Assembly: GCF_015330165.1 (NCBI RefSeq)
Contig: NZ_JADDXT010000002.1
Location: forward strand, 3,933,646-3,997,645
Direction: 5' to 3'
Length of the DNA: 64,000 bases
From: Zobellia roscoffensis
GTDB lineage: Bacteria; Bacteroidota; Bacteroidia; Flavobacteriales; Flavobacteriaceae
Part shown: positions 36,067 to 44,725 of the stretch, one piece after another
How positions within the stretch are numbered: the first letter of the stretch is position 1
Layout: each line of letters opens with the position of its first letter
Translations under genes and position numbers: made by a program
The notes under the pieces: generated by a model
Told to the model about the DNA's origin: nothing
The model's database searches: none
What the model saw: the letters and a program-made list of their open reading frames with translations, nothing else

Positions 36067-36912
36067 TTAACCTAAAGCTTCAACTATAGTTTTTGATAAT
36101 GGGGTAGTGGGTCTACCCAATAATTTTGATAGTTGATGATTATCATCAAACAAATCTCCTTTTTCTGTAGATATGTGAGAACTTGCTAAAAACCCAGCAA
36201 TTGGAGAAGGAACTCCAGCATCTTCTAACGCATGGGCATAATCTTTTTCAGGAAGATTCACATAAGAAATATCTTTTCCAGTTTGTTTTGAAATCTCTTT
36301 AGCGTAGTCGCTCATAGTAAAAGATTCATCACCTGCCAACTCGTAAATTTTGCCCTCTTGATTTATAGAAGTCAATACAATTGCAGCAGCTTCTGCAAAA
36401 TCTTCACGTGAAGCGGATGAAATTTTACCGTCACCAGAGCTACCATAGACAGCACCCATTTTTATGGCATCTTGTATGGAACCCGTATAGTTTTCAGTAT
36501 ACCATCCGTTTCTTAATAACGTAAAAGGAATGCCGGATTCGGCTAAAACTTTCTCTGTGCCTAAATGTTCAGGCACCAATACCAAAGTAGAACTTTCAAT
36601 TTTTAAAAGACTGGTATAGACAATTGATTTTACGCCCGCTTTTTTAGCGGCACCAATAATGTTGGTATGCTGTTTTATACGTTGTCCTAATTCACTTCCC
36701 GATATTAAAAGTAATTTATCAATACCTGTCAGGGACTGTACCATTTGTTCGCTATTCCCATAATCGAACGCACGTACTTCTACCCCTAAATCATTTGCTT
36801 TTTCAGGGGTTCTTGCTAAAGCTACAATGTTAGCTTTTGCTGTTCTCCCTTTTAGTTTGTTGATTACGAGCCTTCCTAATTGTCCGGTGGCTCCGGTTAT
36901 TGCAATTTTCAT
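36067..36912 (-). CDS. NmrA-like NAD(P)-binding protein (QOR2-type)
   Basis: The 281-residue protein opens MKIAITGATGQLGRLVINKL, a Rossmann glycine motif. It continues with VKSIVYTSLLKIE and TLLRNGWYTENYTGSI as in NmrA/YtfG-type atypical short-chain dehydrogenases that act as NAD(P)H:quinone oxidoreductases or redox sensors. The C-terminal part (LAGDESFTMSDYAKEISKQ) fits the same family. It follows the AraC gene on the same strand but has its own promoter. Confidence 0.92.
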   Translation of the reverse strand: MKIAITGATGQLGRLVINKLKGRTAKANIVALARTPEKANDLGVEVRAFDYGNSEQMVQSLTGIDKLLLISGSELGQRIKQHTNIIGAAKKAGVKSIVYTSLLKIESSTLVLVPEHLGTEKVLAESGIPFTLLRNGWYTENYTGSIQDAIKMGAVYGSSGDGKISSASREDFAEAAAIVLTSINQEGKIYELAGDESFTMSDYAKEISKQTGKDISYVNLPEKDYAHALEDAGVPSPIAGFLASSHISTEKGDLFDDNHQLSKLLGRPTTPLSKTIVEALG

Positions 36913-36953
36913 ATGCTATATTTTTTAAAAAAAATTAATTAAATTATATAACA

Positions 36954-37020
36954 CAAAAGTATTGCGGATACCTAAGTCAAAGACTATAGAAAAATGAAGT
37001 TATACTGTAAAAAAGGGAAA
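36954..37020 (-). promoter_or_regulatory. Promoter and shared upstream block of the NmrA-like gene
   Basis: The minus strand has TACTTTTG (36954-36961), and 43 bases upstream the plus strand reads CTGTAAAAAAGGGAAA (37005-37020), right after the AraC stop codon. This duplicates the arrangement at 35822-35888 without a gap. It is a likely activator site. Confidence 0.62.
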
Positions 37021-37024
37021 GTTT

Positions 37025-37897
37025 CTAGATGTGCCTTTGTCTAAAAGCTTCAGGAGTAACTTCTGTATGTTTTTTAAAATATTTATACATATTAGTAGGT
37101 TCATCAAAGCCAGAGGTGTATGCTATTTCTGTGATGGACAAGGAAGTGTTGATCAATAAACGCTTAATCTGTGTAACTAGAATCTCATCTATGATTGTTT
37201 TGGCAGATTTTCCAATGATAGTTTGGCAAACATTGTTTAGCGTTTTGGGTGTACAACCCATGAGTTGGGCATAATCCAGTGTTTTTTTGGTCTCAAAACA
37301 ACGTTTTTCTATCAATTGCTGAAACTGTATAAAGTCGCCTACATATTTGTGTTGGGAAAAGTGTGTGCCTTGCTTTAGCTTAATGCGAAACAATTTATAC
37401 ACCAAAATATGAAGTGCATTTCTAATAATACCACCTGAGAACTCATCATAATTCTTGGTATATTCTAACTCTATATATTTTACGACCGAGTAAATACCAT
37501 CAAAGTCTTCGTCATTGATTGTTAGTTTTGGAGAGGTTAAAAATTGATTAAAAAGCTCATGCGAACGAACCACTTCTTTTTGACTTAACAGACTTGCGAG
37601 AAAATCTTCGGTAAAAAGTAAAAGAAAACCTTTTGTATCTGGATTCTTATAAAACTTATGAATTTGGTCTTTTCGTATCGTAAAAAGAGTGCTTTTGGTA
37701 TACGGGTAATCGGTAAAATCAATGCTGTGTTTTGAACTACCTTCCGTAATAAATAAAATTTGGTAAAACTCTACCTTGTGAGACAGGGTAATGTCTTGCT
37801 CAATATCACGCCTAAAAAGCTCTTCTAAGTCTATAAGTTCAAAGCCGGATTCTGGTCTTGTTTCGTTATTGAATTTTATGTTTTGAACTTCAATCAC
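37025..37897 (-). CDS. AraC-family transcription regulator
   Basis: The 290-residue protein has an N-terminal cupin-like sensing half (HKVEFYQILFITEGSSKHSI, TLFTIRKDQIHKF). The C-terminal AraC/XylS DNA-binding domain has the two helix-turn-helix parts LDYAQLMGCTPKTLNNVCQT and SLSITEIAYTSGFDEPTNMY, followed by FKKHTEVTPEAFRQR. The inducer is unknown. It probably acts on the two downstream promoters that share a block, and perhaps on itself. Confidence 0.93.
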   Translation of the reverse strand: MIEVQNIKFNNETRPESGFELIDLEELFRRDIEQDITLSHKVEFYQILFITEGSSKHSIDFTDYPYTKSTLFTIRKDQIHKFYKNPDTKGFLLLFTEDFLASLLSQKEVVRSHELFNQFLTSPKLTINDEDFDGIYSVVKYIELEYTKNYDEFSGGIIRNALHILVYKLFRIKLKQGTHFSQHKYVGDFIQFQQLIEKRCFETKKTLDYAQLMGCTPKTLNNVCQTIIGKSAKTIIDEILVTQIKRLLINTSLSITEIAYTSGFDEPTNMYKYFKKHTEVTPEAFRQRHI

Positions 37898-37928
37898 CTT
37901 TCAGCTTGTTTTCAGCATTAAATAGGCG

Positions 37929-37936
37929 CAAAAATA
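37929..37936 (-). promoter_or_regulatory. -7 promoter element for the AraC gene
   Basis: The minus strand reads TATTTTTG, about 32 bases before the AraC start. Just upstream the plus strand has TTTTCCACCTATTTTTACAG (37939 onward), a loose inverted relative of the block shared by the two AraC-linked promoters. Confidence 0.5.
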
Positions 37937-38021
37937 TGTTTTTCCACCTATTTTTACAGGTTTTGCCTATTAAGATACAAAGAAAGTTATAGGTAGAAAC
38001 GTTTTTAATTTCACCGAACCA

Positions 38022-39221
38022 TTAATTTAGAAATCGATGCTCAAATTCAAATTTGAAAGATGATGGGATTGTACGGTGTAATTGAATACTGTTACAAACA
38101 TTGAACTCCATAAACGATTGTAATTCCTTGCCTAGAGCATCTGCAAAGGCTTCGGTTTTTCTTAAACTCGGTTCTAGGGTTAGTTGGTGAATGTGCAATA
38201 CCTTTTCTTTTCTATCGGCCTTGCTATCCATTCGGGCTACTAATTTACCGTCCCATAAAATAGGTAAGGTAAAATAGCCATGTTTTCTTTTGTGTTGGGG
38301 TACATAGCACTCCAGGGTATAATCAAAATTAAAGAGGTCCGTCATTCTTTTTCTTTGAATGAGGAGATTATCAAAAGGAGATAAAATTTTAAGTTTCTTT
38401 CTGGCCAAAGGTTGGTTTAGGAGTTCTAGTGCTTCGGGAAGTACGTAATATGCAGTGTTTGAAACGTTTACCAGTTCTATTTCGCCAGTATTCAGCATGG
38501 TATCCAAAGCGTTCGTAACCAATGGTTTTACGTTTTTTAGCAAATAGGTTATTTCTGGGAGTGTTCCTAGTCCGTTTGTTTGTAAATATTTCTTAACCAT
38601 AAACCGGCCATATTCATCTTCCGTAGGCATGACTGTATTGATATCACTAGGCAAAACCCGTTCGGTAAGGTCGTATACCTTATGAAAATTGATACGTTTG
38701 GTAATCATTAAATCGCCCTGCATAAACAGATTTTCTAACGCTTGTTTTGTCGGTGCCGTTTTCCATTCTCCATGTTTCTTCCCCTTTTTATCAAAGTCCT
38801 TTGCCATTAAAGGGCCTTCGTGTTTTATACGTTCAACAACTGCTTTCATGAGCTTCTCATCCCTTTTAAACCAATGTTTTTGTTTTCCGGAAGCAATGGC
38901 AGTTTTACGAGGAAGACTAAAGCGATATTCAGTCATAGGTAAAAAGGCGGCGGCATGAGACCAATATTCAAACACTTTTTTATCCGCAACTAAGGCTGAC
39001 AGATGGTCGGCCTTATAGTTAGGATTGCGGTTGTACAGGGTGTGATGGTGTGCCCGCTCAATTACCGAAATAGTATCTATCTGAATATACCCCAAGTGTT
39101 CTATTGCGGAGAGTGTGGCATTTTGGGCAGAACCTATCCTTTTTGTAGAGGGTAAGCGCTGCGATAGCAATACCAGTTTTTGGGCTTCTTTAAGTGAAAG
39201 GCTTTGTTCTTTTAAACTCAT
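38022..39221 (-). CDS. YcaQ/AlkX-type winged-helix DNA glycosylase
   Basis: The 399-residue protein belongs to the HTH_42 (YcaQ/AlkZ) family. The catalytic segment LGYIQIDTISVIERAHHHTL has the Q-x-D motif that marks the YcaQ/AlkX branch, which in E. coli unhooks DNA interstrand cross-links, rather than the Q-x-Q of AlkZ. Other family blocks are YWSHAAAFLPM and the C-terminal ILSPFDNLLIQRKRMTDLF. It is a single minus-strand gene. Function is inferred from the family. Confidence 0.88.
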   Translation of the reverse strand: MSLKEQSLSLKEAQKLVLLSQRLPSTKRIGSAQNATLSAIEHLGYIQIDTISVIERAHHHTLYNRNPNYKADHLSALVADKKVFEYWSHAAAFLPMTEYRFSLPRKTAIASGKQKHWFKRDEKLMKAVVERIKHEGPLMAKDFDKKGKKHGEWKTAPTKQALENLFMQGDLMITKRINFHKVYDLTERVLPSDINTVMPTEDEYGRFMVKKYLQTNGLGTLPEITYLLKNVKPLVTNALDTMLNTGEIELVNVSNTAYYVLPEALELLNQPLARKKLKILSPFDNLLIQRKRMTDLFNFDYTLECYVPQHKRKHGYFTLPILWDGKLVARMDSKADRKEKVLHIHQLTLEPSLRKTEAFADALGKELQSFMEFNVCNSIQLHRTIPSSFKFEFEHRFLN

Positions 39222-39448
39222 GTATCTAATTCAGGGAAAATTTAGTGCGAAGATAAATGTACGCTCATCTTTATGGAATTTTTTGATGGATTTATGCAAT
39301 ACCCGTTAAAAATAGTCGGGTTTATTAGATAATGTTAAAAACTACTTAAAAAGTGACTGAAAAACATAAGAAAAAGTGTATTTCAACCGTTATTTAAGCA
39401 ATTCAGCTTATTTTCGTTTATCTCAAACAACCAAAGTCCCTTTCACCA

Positions 39449-40732
39449 ATGCAGAAATATAAAATTTTAATTGCTTCTGCGCTCATTGTTTTCACGCTAT
39501 CAGCGCTTACGTCCCGGGTATTTCGTTCAGAATCAGAAACTAAAGTCCAAAAAGCAGAAACCGCAGTTACTACTGCGGATAAAGCACCAAGGAACACAAA
39601 AGACAGTCATCTTTATGAATCCCGTCAAAAGGATTTACAAATTGCGCTGAACGCTTATTTTAAGAAAGCAATCGCCAATGGAGATGTTGTTGGGGCAGGG
39701 GTAAGCATTGTAAAAGGAGATTCTATTATGATTTCTGAAGGTTTTGGAAGAAAAAATAGTGTTGAGAGTAGTACTGTAAATGGCGAAACTGTTTTTAGGT
39801 TAGGTTCATTATCTAAAGGTTTTGCTGGTATGTTAGCAGCAAATATTAAGGACGAAGGAAAAATAAACTGGACGGACCGGGTAAGTGATTATCTTCCGGA
39901 GTTTGAATTGGGCGATGGTTCCAATACCAAAAACGTAACCCTGGCCAATATTCTTTCGCATACTTCCGGGACACCGTACCACAGTTATACTAACTTGGTA
40001 GAAGCAGGCCTTCCTTTAAACGATATTGCCAAACGTTTTAAAGAGGTGATGCCCATTAGTAAGCCGGGAATTATGTATAGCTATCAAAATGCGATGTTCG
40101 CGCTTTGCGGCGAAATGATGAAAAAAGCTACCGGAAAAAAGATTAATACCCTTTTGGACGATCGTTTTTTTAAGCCGTTGGAAATGTGTACCACCACTAC
40201 AAATTTTGAGACTTTAACCCACGAGTTGAATATTGCCATGCCTCACGTTAGAATTAGAAACGGTTGGAGAGCAGCACATATAAGAGACAATTATTACAAT
40301 GCCATTGCAGCAGGTGGCATCAGTTCTAATGCCCATGATATGGGCCGTTGGATGCGTTTTCTACTAGGGCACAACCCAGAAATAATGAAGAGTTCCGCCA
40401 TTGGCGAGGCGTTTAATCCTTTTATTGAGATTTCCGGTCATAGTAAGTACTATCAGCGATGGCCAGGTCATACAAGATCTTATTATGGTTTTGGTTGGAG
40501 AATACACAAGTTCACCGAAGGAGATGCGACTTATGAAAAAACCATTTGGCATCACGGCGGAAGTGTGAACAATTACAGAAACGAGATTGCTGTGTATCCG
40601 GAAGCAGATTTAGGTATTTGCGTATTACTGAACAACAATTCACCTATAGCCAAAACGGTAATTCCCGATTTGTACGAAATAGTAAAAAAGGTTTACAAAG
40701 AAGAAGAGGCTACCACTAGAAAAATGCTTTAA
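39449..40732 (+). CDS. Serine hydrolase of the class C beta-lactamase/esterase fold
   Basis: The 427-residue protein has an N-terminal membrane or signal segment (ILIASALIVFTLSALTSRVF). The serine beta-lactamase fold follows. S-x-x-K is at S120-K123 (LGSLSKGF), Y-x-N is in YSYQNAMF, and the third motif is H-G-G in WHHGGSVNNY instead of K-T-G. This pattern is typical of esterases or D-aminopeptidase-like relatives rather than true resistance enzymes. The substrate is unknown. It is convergent with the META lipoprotein. Confidence 0.92.
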   Translation: MQKYKILIASALIVFTLSALTSRVFRSESETKVQKAETAVTTADKAPRNTKDSHLYESRQKDLQIALNAYFKKAIANGDVVGAGVSIVKGDSIMISEGFGRKNSVESSTVNGETVFRLGSLSKGFAGMLAANIKDEGKINWTDRVSDYLPEFELGDGSNTKNVTLANILSHTSGTPYHSYTNLVEAGLPLNDIAKRFKEVMPISKPGIMYSYQNAMFALCGEMMKKATGKKINTLLDDRFFKPLEMCTTTTNFETLTHELNIAMPHVRIRNGWRAAHIRDNYYNAIAAGGISSNAHDMGRWMRFLLGHNPEIMKSSAIGEAFNPFIEISGHSKYYQRWPGHTRSYYGFGWRIHKFTEGDATYEKTIWHHGGSVNNYRNEIAVYPEADLGICVLLNNNSPIAKTVIPDLYEIVKKVYKEEEATTRKML

Positions 40733-40758
40733 AAATATATTTTCATACCAAGGCTTTA

Positions 40759-41565
40759 CTACTTACAGCTACCCAATGTTAAGGGCATGGCAGATGTATA
40801 CGATATTTTATTTGGGTCTTTAAACTTGGTTCCCGTTTCGTTAACAGAGCCATAACCTTCCACCAAACTAGTGCCTTTTACTTGGAAAGCTACTTCACGA
40901 ACACTTTCGGTTCCCTCGGAGGAAAACGTATATTTTCCAATTAATTTATCTCCATTCAAAGTACCCAGAAAACTACCTTTATTAGCATCCTTTTCATATA
41001 AATTATAACTCAACATTCCCTTTATTTTGTTCGCTTTTACAGAAGTGATATCAAATTCAATACTGCTTTTGCTATCATCAGATGCATAGCAACCCGTATT
41101 TAATAAGGAGGTGTCTTCCGGTGTTTTAACTGCAGTACTATTGTCCTTTACCTTAAAACGCATCATAGGAACGTCATCCATAAAAAGATTCAATTTCCCG
41201 TTCTCATCTATCGTATAGCCCGTTATTTTCTTCATGGTATTTACAAAGAACGATTCCCCTTGGCCACAGAACATCAGTGTAGTAGGTCCAGGTTCACCAA
41301 AAGAAAGTTTGTTCCCATTAATGCTAAATGGGGCGGAGTAGCCATTACAACTGTTGGTACCCTGAGCACGACCCGTTTCTTCTACAAATGTAATCTGCGG
41401 CTTACGGTCTGGGTACAGCCCCTGAAAAGCAATACGGGGCCCGGAAAGGTATTCCAGCTCCCAAAGAGTGCCGTAGAGTTTATTGTCTACCGTTTTTTTA
41501 GTGGATGAACAGGAGGTAAGAACAATGGTAAAGACTACTATAAATAGGGCATTGGGTGTTTTCAT
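40759..41565 (-). CDS. META-domain lipoprotein
   Basis: The 268-residue protein has a lipoprotein signal (IVVFTIVLTSC, Cys19) and a META/HslJ-like domain (LYGTLWELEYLSGP, GTNSCNGYSAPFSINGNKLS). A second beta-rich half runs from about residue 155 (SSIEFDITSVKANKIKGMLS). META domains occur in secreted and heat-shock-linked proteins; the function here is unknown. It probably faces the periplasm. Confidence 0.85.
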   Translation of the reverse strand: MKTPNALFIVVFTIVLTSCSSTKKTVDNKLYGTLWELEYLSGPRIAFQGLYPDRKPQITFVEETGRAQGTNSCNGYSAPFSINGNKLSFGEPGPTTLMFCGQGESFFVNTMKKITGYTIDENGKLNLFMDDVPMMRFKVKDNSTAVKTPEDTSLLNTGCYASDDSKSSIEFDITSVKANKIKGMLSYNLYEKDANKGSFLGTLNGDKLIGKYTFSSEGTESVREVAFQVKGTSLVEGYGSVNETGTKFKDPNKISYTSAMPLTLGSCK

Positions 41566-41692
41566 GGAATTGCTAGTTAGGGTTTGTGAGGTGAAAAATA
41601 ACCTATTTCAAAGAAAGTTAACCAACAATACGATCAAAGACTTTGTTAATTTTCCGATATTATTTTTAAAGTGTTATTGTTGAAGGTTTTGT

Positions 41693-41718
41693 TAAAAACC
41701 TTACAGATTTCTGTAAGG
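41693..41718 (-). terminator. Orphan minus-strand hairpin terminator
   Basis: The arms CCTTACAGA and TCTGTAAGG pair around TT. On the minus strand the stem is followed by TTTTTAAC. No minus-strand gene lies directly upstream; the nearest ends at 44726, about 3 kb away. It may be left over from an insertion. Confidence 0.55.
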
Positions 41719-41789
41719 TAGATTTTGTTAATAGGTGTATCTTACAGGTCATATAAAAGAGATATAAAGCAACTTGTTGCGTTATATGA

Positions 41790-41806
41790 TTGTTGGCATG
41801 CATTAT
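41790..41806 (+). repeat. Left inverted repeat flanking the unknown gene
   Basis: TTGTTGGCATGCATTAT has its near-exact reverse complement (ATAACGCATGCCAACAC) at 42969-42985, across the stop codon of the unknown gene. The 15-base inner cores differ by one base. Confidence 0.65.
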
Positions 41807-41814
41807 GACAAAAT

Positions 41815-42972
41815 ATGGAACATGAAAAATACTTTCAATATTTCGACAGAGCCGTATTAAATTACTATCGAGCAAATTCCCATGCTTATCATTTAATTGA
41901 AGATGATATGGGTGGAGAAATTCGCATTTCAGATAATTGGGAGGAAAATTTAAGTGAAGAACATCCATATATTGAATTCAAATTTGCATTTAGAAAATTA
42001 GAAAATAATTTCGTTTGTATTGCAGCATTCATGCCTTCTTTTAAAGATAAAATTTCTGAGAAAGACCACGCAAAATGGATTGCTTTTTATATTAAAAACC
42101 CATCGTTTCATAAAGTAAACAAAGGATTTGAGAGATGGACAAAACGATATTTGGATGGTTCTTGGGATGTAATGGATGGTCCAAAAATTGGAATTCAACG
42201 AGAATTAAAACTTATTAATTCAATTACCGAAACTAAACTGAACCACAAATTATTTAAGCAAGATGAATATAGGTTAGTAAACTATCCAGCTGCTGAAAAT
42301 AGTGAAGAATACACGAAATCAATATTAGAACTTTATAGACTGGTTATCGATGGAATGGAAAAGAACTGCCTAATTAAAATTGCAAAAGAACAAAACATTA
42401 CTCTGAAAGATGAGGGAAAACGTTTAAACAGTTTTAAAGAAATAATTCCTAGTAATCTACAATCCAAAATATATACGCCATTCCACAAAATAAATAGAAA
42501 GAGAATGCCCATTCATGGTATCCCTTCCAAAGGCATAACTCCTTATGCTGCATTTGAAACATTTAATTCTGATTTAGAAGATATATTTAGTGCTTTAAAA
42601 GAATTAAAAAATCTATTTGAAATAGTTTTTGATTTGGATTCAGAATCATGCTTACAAAGACTAGAGTCTTTGTCAATATTTCCAAAATTTGACAAACCAC
42701 CAAGGCCTGAATTTAAGTTAGAGGAAGCTTTAAAAATGAAAGGAAAAACAATTGAAAGCATTGAATTTGGAGAAACTAAATTCCATAAAGATGTACATGC
42801 GGGAGAAGGTATAAATATATATTTTACTGATGGTACCGCTGTTAGTTTACAAATTGGTTCAAATGCATACAATATTGCGTCCAAGTACAACGAGATAAAT
42901 CCGCCAGATATTCATACCGATATTATGTTGTTTTGGGCGGAAAAATTACGCAAGAAGAACGAAAAAAAATAA
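41815..42972 (+). CDS. Unknown protein flanked by inverted repeats
   Basis: I do not recognise this 385-residue protein. It has no signal peptide or membrane helix and is charged and soluble-looking. The N-terminal part has NSHAYHLIEDDMGGEIRISD and WTKRYLDGSWDVMDG. The C-terminal 80 residues (MKGKTIESIEFGETKFHKDV, INIYFTDGTAVSLQIGSNAY) look like a compact beta domain. The gene is bounded by a 17-base inverted repeat whose right copy includes the stop codon. It is followed by one of two 119-base repeats and then other small plus-strand genes, so it looks like a mobile unit. Confidence 0.6.
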   Translation: MEHEKYFQYFDRAVLNYYRANSHAYHLIEDDMGGEIRISDNWEENLSEEHPYIEFKFAFRKLENNFVCIAAFMPSFKDKISEKDHAKWIAFYIKNPSFHKVNKGFERWTKRYLDGSWDVMDGPKIGIQRELKLINSITETKLNHKLFKQDEYRLVNYPAAENSEEYTKSILELYRLVIDGMEKNCLIKIAKEQNITLKDEGKRLNSFKEIIPSNLQSKIYTPFHKINRKRMPIHGIPSKGITPYAAFETFNSDLEDIFSALKELKNLFEIVFDLDSESCLQRLESLSIFPKFDKPPRPEFKLEEALKMKGKTIESIEFGETKFHKDVHAGEGINIYFTDGTAVSLQIGSNAYNIASKYNEINPPDIHTDIMLFWAEKLRKKNEKK

Positions 42973-42985
42973 CGCATGCCAACAC
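42969..42985 (-). repeat. Right inverted repeat flanking the unknown gene
   Basis: ATAACGCATGCCAACAC is the reverse complement of the left copy at 41790-41806 apart from one base within the core. The stop codon TAA (42970-42972) lies inside it. Confidence 0.65.
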
Positions 42986-42990
42986 AGATG

Positions 42991-43109
42991 CTAAACGTAA
43001 TGGCGACTTCAGGGCAGAACCGAAAGCTCTGAGTACATTTATTGTGTCGCTAAATCTTATGGATTTAGCTTTGGACAATAAAAAATAAAACTAAACAATA
43101 CGCTTTAAC
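42991..43109 (+). repeat. 119-base intergenic repeat, copy A
   Basis: This aligns without gaps to copy B (43911-44029). A 34-base core (43037-43070) is identical and holds the hairpin GCTAAATC-TTATG-GATTTAGC. The CTAAACAATA string near the 3' end is also shared. The rest is roughly 75-80% alike by eye. The two copies bracket the CPBP gene. Confidence 0.8.
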
Positions 43110-43132
43110 CTTGATGAAAGAAAACACCTTGT

Positions 43133-43891
43133 ATGGAAAAAAAATCTGTAAGAAAAGACTATTTCAATTTTTTACGAAACCCTAGATATGAGAAAAATAT
43201 TGAAGTAACCCTATCTCGCAAATTAATTATTTTATTTAAGGTCTTTCTATTGTCTTACGTAGGAATATTTATTGTTACAATCCCGGAAACAATTCTGGTA
43301 CACTTTGAAGTGTTTAAACCAGTTGAGATGAAATCAATTAAGATTTATGATTCCATAGTTCAGCAAAGCAGTTATAAACCATATTTTCTCTTACTATCTG
43401 TTATCATTTATCCAATCTTAGAGGAGATTTCATTTAGACTACCATTAACTAATTTTAATGTAAGAAATTTTAAAATTTCGTTTTCGGTATTTAGCGGACT
43501 GCTAATTTCTTTTTTACTTGTTGATAGTCTATGGTGGCCTTCTACGAATTTTGCATTTTTTTTAATCGGAATCTTCTACATTTTAGTTTTAAGTTGTATT
43601 GTTTTCATTTTATTGAACTACAAACGTGACGCATTTGTTAATTTAAAAAAAAGATGGAATCAGAGACCAAATATTATATTTTATTCAAGTGCAACTTTAT
43701 TTGCATTCATGCATATCTTCAACTTAGACTTAGATATTTATGACGTAATTTTTTTACCTCTAATTTTGCTGCCCTTTTTTATATTTGGTATTAGTTTCGG
43801 CTATGTTCGAATTCGATTGGGATTAACATATTCTATTTTATTGCATATGATAATTAATGGGTTAGTGCTTGGTCTAAGAGAGCTGGGATAG
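43133..43891 (+). CDS. CPBP-family intramembrane metalloprotease
   Basis: The 252-residue membrane protein has all three CPBP (CAAX/Abi) motifs: EExxxR at E97-E98..R102 (PILEEISFR), FxxxH at 190-194 (FAFMH), and HxxxN at 238-242 (HMIIN). The family includes prenyl proteases, bacteriocin self-immunity and Abi-type proteins. About six to eight helices are visible. It lies between two copies of a 119-base repeat in a stretch of otherwise unknown plus-strand genes, which suggests an accessory unit. Confidence 0.88.
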   Translation: MEKKSVRKDYFNFLRNPRYEKNIEVTLSRKLIILFKVFLLSYVGIFIVTIPETILVHFEVFKPVEMKSIKIYDSIVQQSSYKPYFLLLSVIIYPILEEISFRLPLTNFNVRNFKISFSVFSGLLISFLLVDSLWWPSTNFAFFLIGIFYILVLSCIVFILLNYKRDAFVNLKKRWNQRPNIIFYSSATLFAFMHIFNLDLDIYDVIFLPLILLPFFIFGISFGYVRIRLGLTYSILLHMIINGLVLGLRELG

Positions 43892-43910
43892 CACTATGAG
43901 TTAACTAAAC

Positions 43911-44029
43911 CTAAACCCAATTCGGACTTTAGGGCTAAACAGAAAGGTCTGCGTATATTTATTGTGTCGCTAAATCTTATGGATTTAGCTCTGGACAAGA
44001 AGAAATAAAACTAAACAATAAGCTTTAGC
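43911..44029 (+). repeat. 119-base intergenic repeat, copy B
   Basis: Copy B of the repeat described at 42991-43109. The identical core is at 43957-43990. It lies 20 bases after the CPBP stop and about 90 bases before the next small gene. Confidence 0.8.
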
Positions 44030-44117
44030 TTCGTGCTAAGACAGGAACGAAAGGTTTCCTTGCCAGCCTTCTTGCCATAGTCTCATTGACGTAAAACATT
44101 TGTCAAACGAAATCTGA

Positions 44118-44522
44118 ATGGAAATTTTCAATCAAACAGACATAAAAAAATACTATCAAATATTCGGATATGCAAACCTTATTTTCAGTATTCTTCTTGT
44201 CATTTTTATAACTGACATTGATTTTAAAGAACGGATTTTTGCTCTTATATCAATTAATGTTGGATTTCATATGCTCTATTGGTTTTTTTCAAGTCTTTCA
44301 AAGGACTCAACTCGAATGAACAATAGTTTTAATAAAATTATGGGAACAGGAATGTTAAAGATTTTTGCTGTTTTTGGAATAATATGCTCATTCACAATAG
44401 TTTACTTTTTCATTACAAAAGCCATTTCTGAAAAAGAATATGTTGGACTGTTTGGAATATGTATTCCCTTTGGACTTTTTCTCGGAGCATATAAATTATG
44501 GACTGATTTAAATAATGAATAA
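44118..44522 (+). CDS. Small four-helix membrane protein of unknown function
   Basis: The 134-residue protein has four predicted helices, among them YANLIFSILLVIFI, FALISINVGFHMLYWFF, MLKIFAVFGIICSFTIVYFF and LFGICIPFGLFLG. I know no family for it. It is the third plus-strand gene in the repeat-bearing stretch and has a weak terminator-like hairpin about 65 bases downstream. Confidence 0.6.
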   Translation: MEIFNQTDIKKYYQIFGYANLIFSILLVIFITDIDFKERIFALISINVGFHMLYWFFSSLSKDSTRMNNSFNKIMGTGMLKIFAVFGIICSFTIVYFFITKAISEKEYVGLFGICIPFGLFLGAYKLWTDLNNE

Positions 44523-44587
44523 AACACGTTTTAGAACATTGGTAACCGTTGCACAACCCCATAATCATTAAAATAACGACTCAGATA

Positions 44588-44614
44588 ACCGCTTTTTAGG
44601 GCGGGATTTTTTTT
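44588..44614 (+). terminator. Weak hairpin terminator after the small membrane gene
   Basis: A short CCGC/GCGG stem (44589-44604) with an eight-base loop is followed by a run of eight Ts. The stem is weak, so this is tentative. Confidence 0.4.
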
Positions 44615-44725
44615 AAGCACCAGAACAAACCATTGTTCTCGCAGGACATAGAAACCCACTTTGCAGCTTGTGAAGTCCGGTTTTTACAAAAATGGACAAG
44701 ACGGCCTTGCCTTCAATACACAACC

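Noticed and set aside
39449..40732. A beta-lactamase resistance gene.
   Set aside because: The third motif is H-G-G rather than K-T-G and the sequence looks like an esterase-type relative, so a resistance role is not supported.
41790..44600. Reading the repeats as an insertion sequence or a classical integron.
   Set aside because: No transposase or integrase is present, and the repeat ends do not match the attC core consensus. I keep only the weaker cassette-like description.
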